A program made the position numbers and the translations under genes. Source: Thermoplasmatota archaeon (GTDB lineage: Archaea; Thermoplasmatota; Thermoplasmata; Thermoplasmatales; Thermoplasmataceae). From it: 7,293 bases of DNA. The notes under the pieces were generated by a model. It was not told the origin of the DNA and did no database searches. It worked only from the letters and a program-made list of their open reading frames with translations. The stretch spans positions 1 to 7,293 of the forward strand of contig JAMDCG010000038.1 of the NCBI GenBank assembly GCA_023489425.1, written 5' to 3'. Numbering within the stretch: position 1 is the first letter of the stretch; each line of letters begins with the position of its first letter. This document shows positions 5,652 through 7,293 of the stretch, one piece after another.

Positions 5652-6794
5652 ATGCATATGATCGATAAAACTATAACTGCTGTAGAATTATATTATGGAA
5701 TGGAATCCTCAAAAAAATTGAAAATAGCTGAAATAAAAGGAGAGGTAGTGGACATAGAGATAAAGGCTAAGATCCTTTCAATGTCCAAGAGAGAGATACA
5801 GAACGATAAGGGTCCTCTGACATATCACTACGGTCTGGTTGGAGATGAGACTGGAGTTATTCCCTTTACAGCCTGGTCTATTCCAGGCACAGTGAGGGAT
5901 AACGATGTTTATCTGATATCAAAGTGTTACACAAAAAGCTATAAGGATAAACTAAGACTTTATTTTGATGCCAGAACTGAATTCAAATTGCTTACGGAAA
6001 TACTGGAAGTAAAGAGAACTTACAAATATTATGAAATTAAGGACCTGGATATGAAGGACAAATTCATAACTGTTGAGGGATTGCTAACTTCTGAAAATAA
6101 GAGAGAGTATGAAAAGGAGGGAGAAAAAAAGGAAGTTTTCCAGTACATCCTCAAAGATCAGACCGGCACTGTTCCAATATCATCGTTTGGGAGAAAGTTA
6201 GAACAGGGAAAATATGCCAGAATCGAGGGTGTAAGACTTGATGAATTCAACGGCTATTATAGATTGAACATGTCTGATAAGGCCAAGGTAGAATATTTGA
6301 ACGTTGAACTCAAAGAAAATGATAATATTCAGGATATTTCAACACTAAAAGGGGCTGTGGGAGGAATTACAATATCGGGATTTGTAATAAACATGGGAGA
6401 AAAGAGTGGCCTGGTTGTTAGATGTAGTGAATGTAATCAGAGAGTAGATGATGTTAGATGTGCAGACCACCCCGATGCAAAATTGATCTATGATATATTC
6501 GCCTATTTCACAGTAGATGACGGGACCGATTATCTGCAGGTTAATGCAGGATATGAAGCCCTGAAGAACATAATAAACATATCAAGGGAATACCTGGATA
6601 ATCCTCAGAGACCACCATTGAAGAAAGAAGTGAAGGAAAAGGTTGAAATTGCCCTGGTTCATAATGCACTAAAAATAAAGGGAAACCTTCGCATAAATAA
6701 TATGGGACTTTCCATGCGATCTTCAGAAGTGAGTTACGTTACCAATAATGATATTTCTTACCTGAAGAATGAAATAAAAGGGGTGCAAAATTGA
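5652..6794 (+). CDS. rpa: Replication protein A, multi-OB-fold single-stranded DNA-binding protein with zinc finger
   Basis: Binds and protects single-stranded DNA in replication, repair and recombination. The 380-residue protein shows three OB-fold regions: about 25-115 (a VVDIEIKAKILS strand, then GLVGDETGVIPFTAW), about 125-220 (FITVEGLLTS, then YILKDQTGTVPISSFG) and about 237-360. The third carries a zinc ribbon with Cys258, Cys261, Cys270 and His273 (C-X2-C-X8-C-X2-H), followed by the strand pattern FAYFTVDDGTDYLQVNAG. 'DxTGxxP' repeats after the third strand of the first two folds are typical of RPA OB domains. Three OB folds plus one zinc finger match the euryarchaeal RPA1-like architecture. 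The start at 5652 reads Met-His-Met, so the second Met at 5658 is equally possible. The stop overlaps the next start by one base, so the two genes should be translated in a coupled way. Confidence 0.9.
   Translation: MHMIDKTITAVELYYGMESSKKLKIAEIKGEVVDIEIKAKILSMSKREIQNDKGPLTYHYGLVGDETGVIPFTAWSIPGTVRDNDVYLISKCYTKSYKDKLRLYFDARTEFKLLTEILEVKRTYKYYEIKDLDMKDKFITVEGLLTSENKREYEKEGEKKEVFQYILKDQTGTVPISSFGRKLEQGKYARIEGVRLDEFNGYYRLNMSDKAKVEYLNVELKENDNIQDISTLKGAVGGITISGFVINMGEKSGLVVRCSECNQRVDDVRCADHPDAKLIYDIFAYFTVDDGTDYLQVNAGYEALKNIINISREYLDNPQRPPLKKEVKEKVEIALVHNALKIKGNLRINNMGLSMRSSEVSYVTNNDISYLKNEIKGVQN
6780..6785 (+). promoter_or_regulatory. Shine-Dalgarno-like site for the RPA-associated gene
   Basis: GGGGTG, inside the last codons of rpa, lies 8 bases before the ATG at 6794 and matches the consensus GGAGGTG apart from one A. 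It supports the start of the overlapping downstream gene. Confidence 0.5.
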
Positions 6795-7293
6795 TGGAGA
6801 GAAGGAGAGAACCAGCAAGATGGATATTTGCAAAGGAATTGAGAGATACAACCATGACCTTTGTGGAAGGTGAAGACGATGCCAGAAGAGAATATTTCAT
6901 CACACCAGGCGGTTCTTATGGAAGGAGAATACTAATTTGCGGAAAAATAACGCAGAAGACCCAGGATAATGATATGACGAAATTCACAGTGGCGGATCAC
7001 ACAGGTGCTTTTTATGTTACATTTTTCTCCAAGGATTTCAACCAGAACACAAAGGTACAGGTGGATGCTGTGAACGAGAATGATCTTGTAGTTCTGATGG
7101 GAAGAACATCCTATTTCAGGTCTAATGAAGGAAAAATGTACATTAACATAAATCCAGAATATGTTAGAACGGTGAATGAGGTTGATACTGAATACTGGAA
7201 AATGAGAACAGCTAAGTCTCTGAATAACAGGCTCTTGGCAATAAAGGAGATCAGAAAATCCCCTGAAATAGATCAGAATCACTTAATGGATCT
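6794..7293 (+). CDS. RPA-associated OB-fold protein (COG3390 type), 3'-truncated by window edge
   Basis: An open frame of 166 codons without a stop runs off the right edge; only the N-terminal part is seen. The opening residues, with REPARWIFAKELRD at about 6-19, match the N-terminal signature of archaeal RPA-associated proteins, which are encoded next to RPA and bind or assist it. An OB-fold follows at about 44-125: RILICGKITQKTQ, then FTVADHTGAFYVTFFS, then DLVVLMGRTSYFRS and MYININ strands. The DHTG turn resembles the DxTG turns of the upstream RPA. The ATG overlaps the rpa stop (TGATG) and has a Shine-Dalgarno-like GGGGTG upstream, so it is the second gene of an rpa operon. It is easily missed because no stop codon lies in the window. 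The family call rests on motif and context; what follows the OB fold is unseen. Confidence 0.83.
   Translation, partial: MERRREPARWIFAKELRDTTMTFVEGEDDARREYFITPGGSYGRRILICGKITQKTQDNDMTKFTVADHTGAFYVTFFSKDFNQNTKVQVDAVNENDLVVLMGRTSYFRSNEGKMYININPEYVRTVNEVDTEYWKMRTAKSLNNRLLAIKEIRKSPEIDQNHLMD

Noticed and set aside
6932..7282. 116-codon minus-strand frame at the right end
   Set aside because: It is antisense to the RPA-associated gene, whose plus-strand frame is open to the edge, overlaps the rpa stop and shows an OB fold. The minus-strand translation has no recognisable motif.

Overview
The window looks like chromosomal DNA of an acidophilic, wall-less archaeon of the Thermoplasmatales (Thermoplasma, Ferroplasma or Cuniculiplasma type); the genus cannot be fixed from sequence alone. 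The evidence is the archaeal information-processing genes (multi-OB-fold RPA with its RPA-associated partner, and a beta-CASP nuclease of the archaeal CPSF type), A+T-rich DNA with AGA/AGG as the usual arginine codons, and TATA-like boxes about 27 bases upstream of several start codons (leaderless transcripts). A large extracytoplasmic protein also carries the 'ESGLP' domain that is frequent in this lineage.

From left to right: (1) a minus-strand gene for a secreted, membrane-anchored six-blade kelch propeller with an ESGLP domain and 17 N-glycosylation sequons (10-1467). (2) Upstream of it, on the same strand, a UDP-sulfoquinovose synthase-like gene (SQD1/Agl3 family, 1603-2772), which would supply a sulfonated sugar nucleotide for surface glycans or glycolipids. 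(3) A divergent promoter region, then a plus-strand MarC/SnatA-family membrane protein (2897-3499). (4) A very short, A+T-rich convergent junction, then a minus-strand pair read in the order methylthioadenosine phosphorylase (4747-5511) and CPSF-like metallo-beta-lactamase/beta-CASP ribonuclease (3515-4735), almost certainly one operon. (5) A 140-base divergent intergenic region, then the plus-strand replication/repair operon: RPA (5652-6794) and a gene overlapping it by one base for the RPA-associated OB-fold protein, which runs off the right edge (6794 to the end).

Functionally the window splits into a cell-surface half (glycoprotein candidate, sulfosugar synthesis, inner-membrane carrier) and a nucleic-acid half (purine/methionine salvage, RNA processing, single-strand DNA binding). 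All seven genes look intact apart from the one cut by the window edge. I see no mobile element, CRISPR array, tRNA or rRNA. No wholly new system is evident. The points most worth checking are the sequon-rich kelch protein beside a sulfosugar gene, the choice of start codons (leaderless promoters, GTG/TTG starts with Shine-Dalgarno sites), and the terminal Cys-X-Cys in the phosphorylase.
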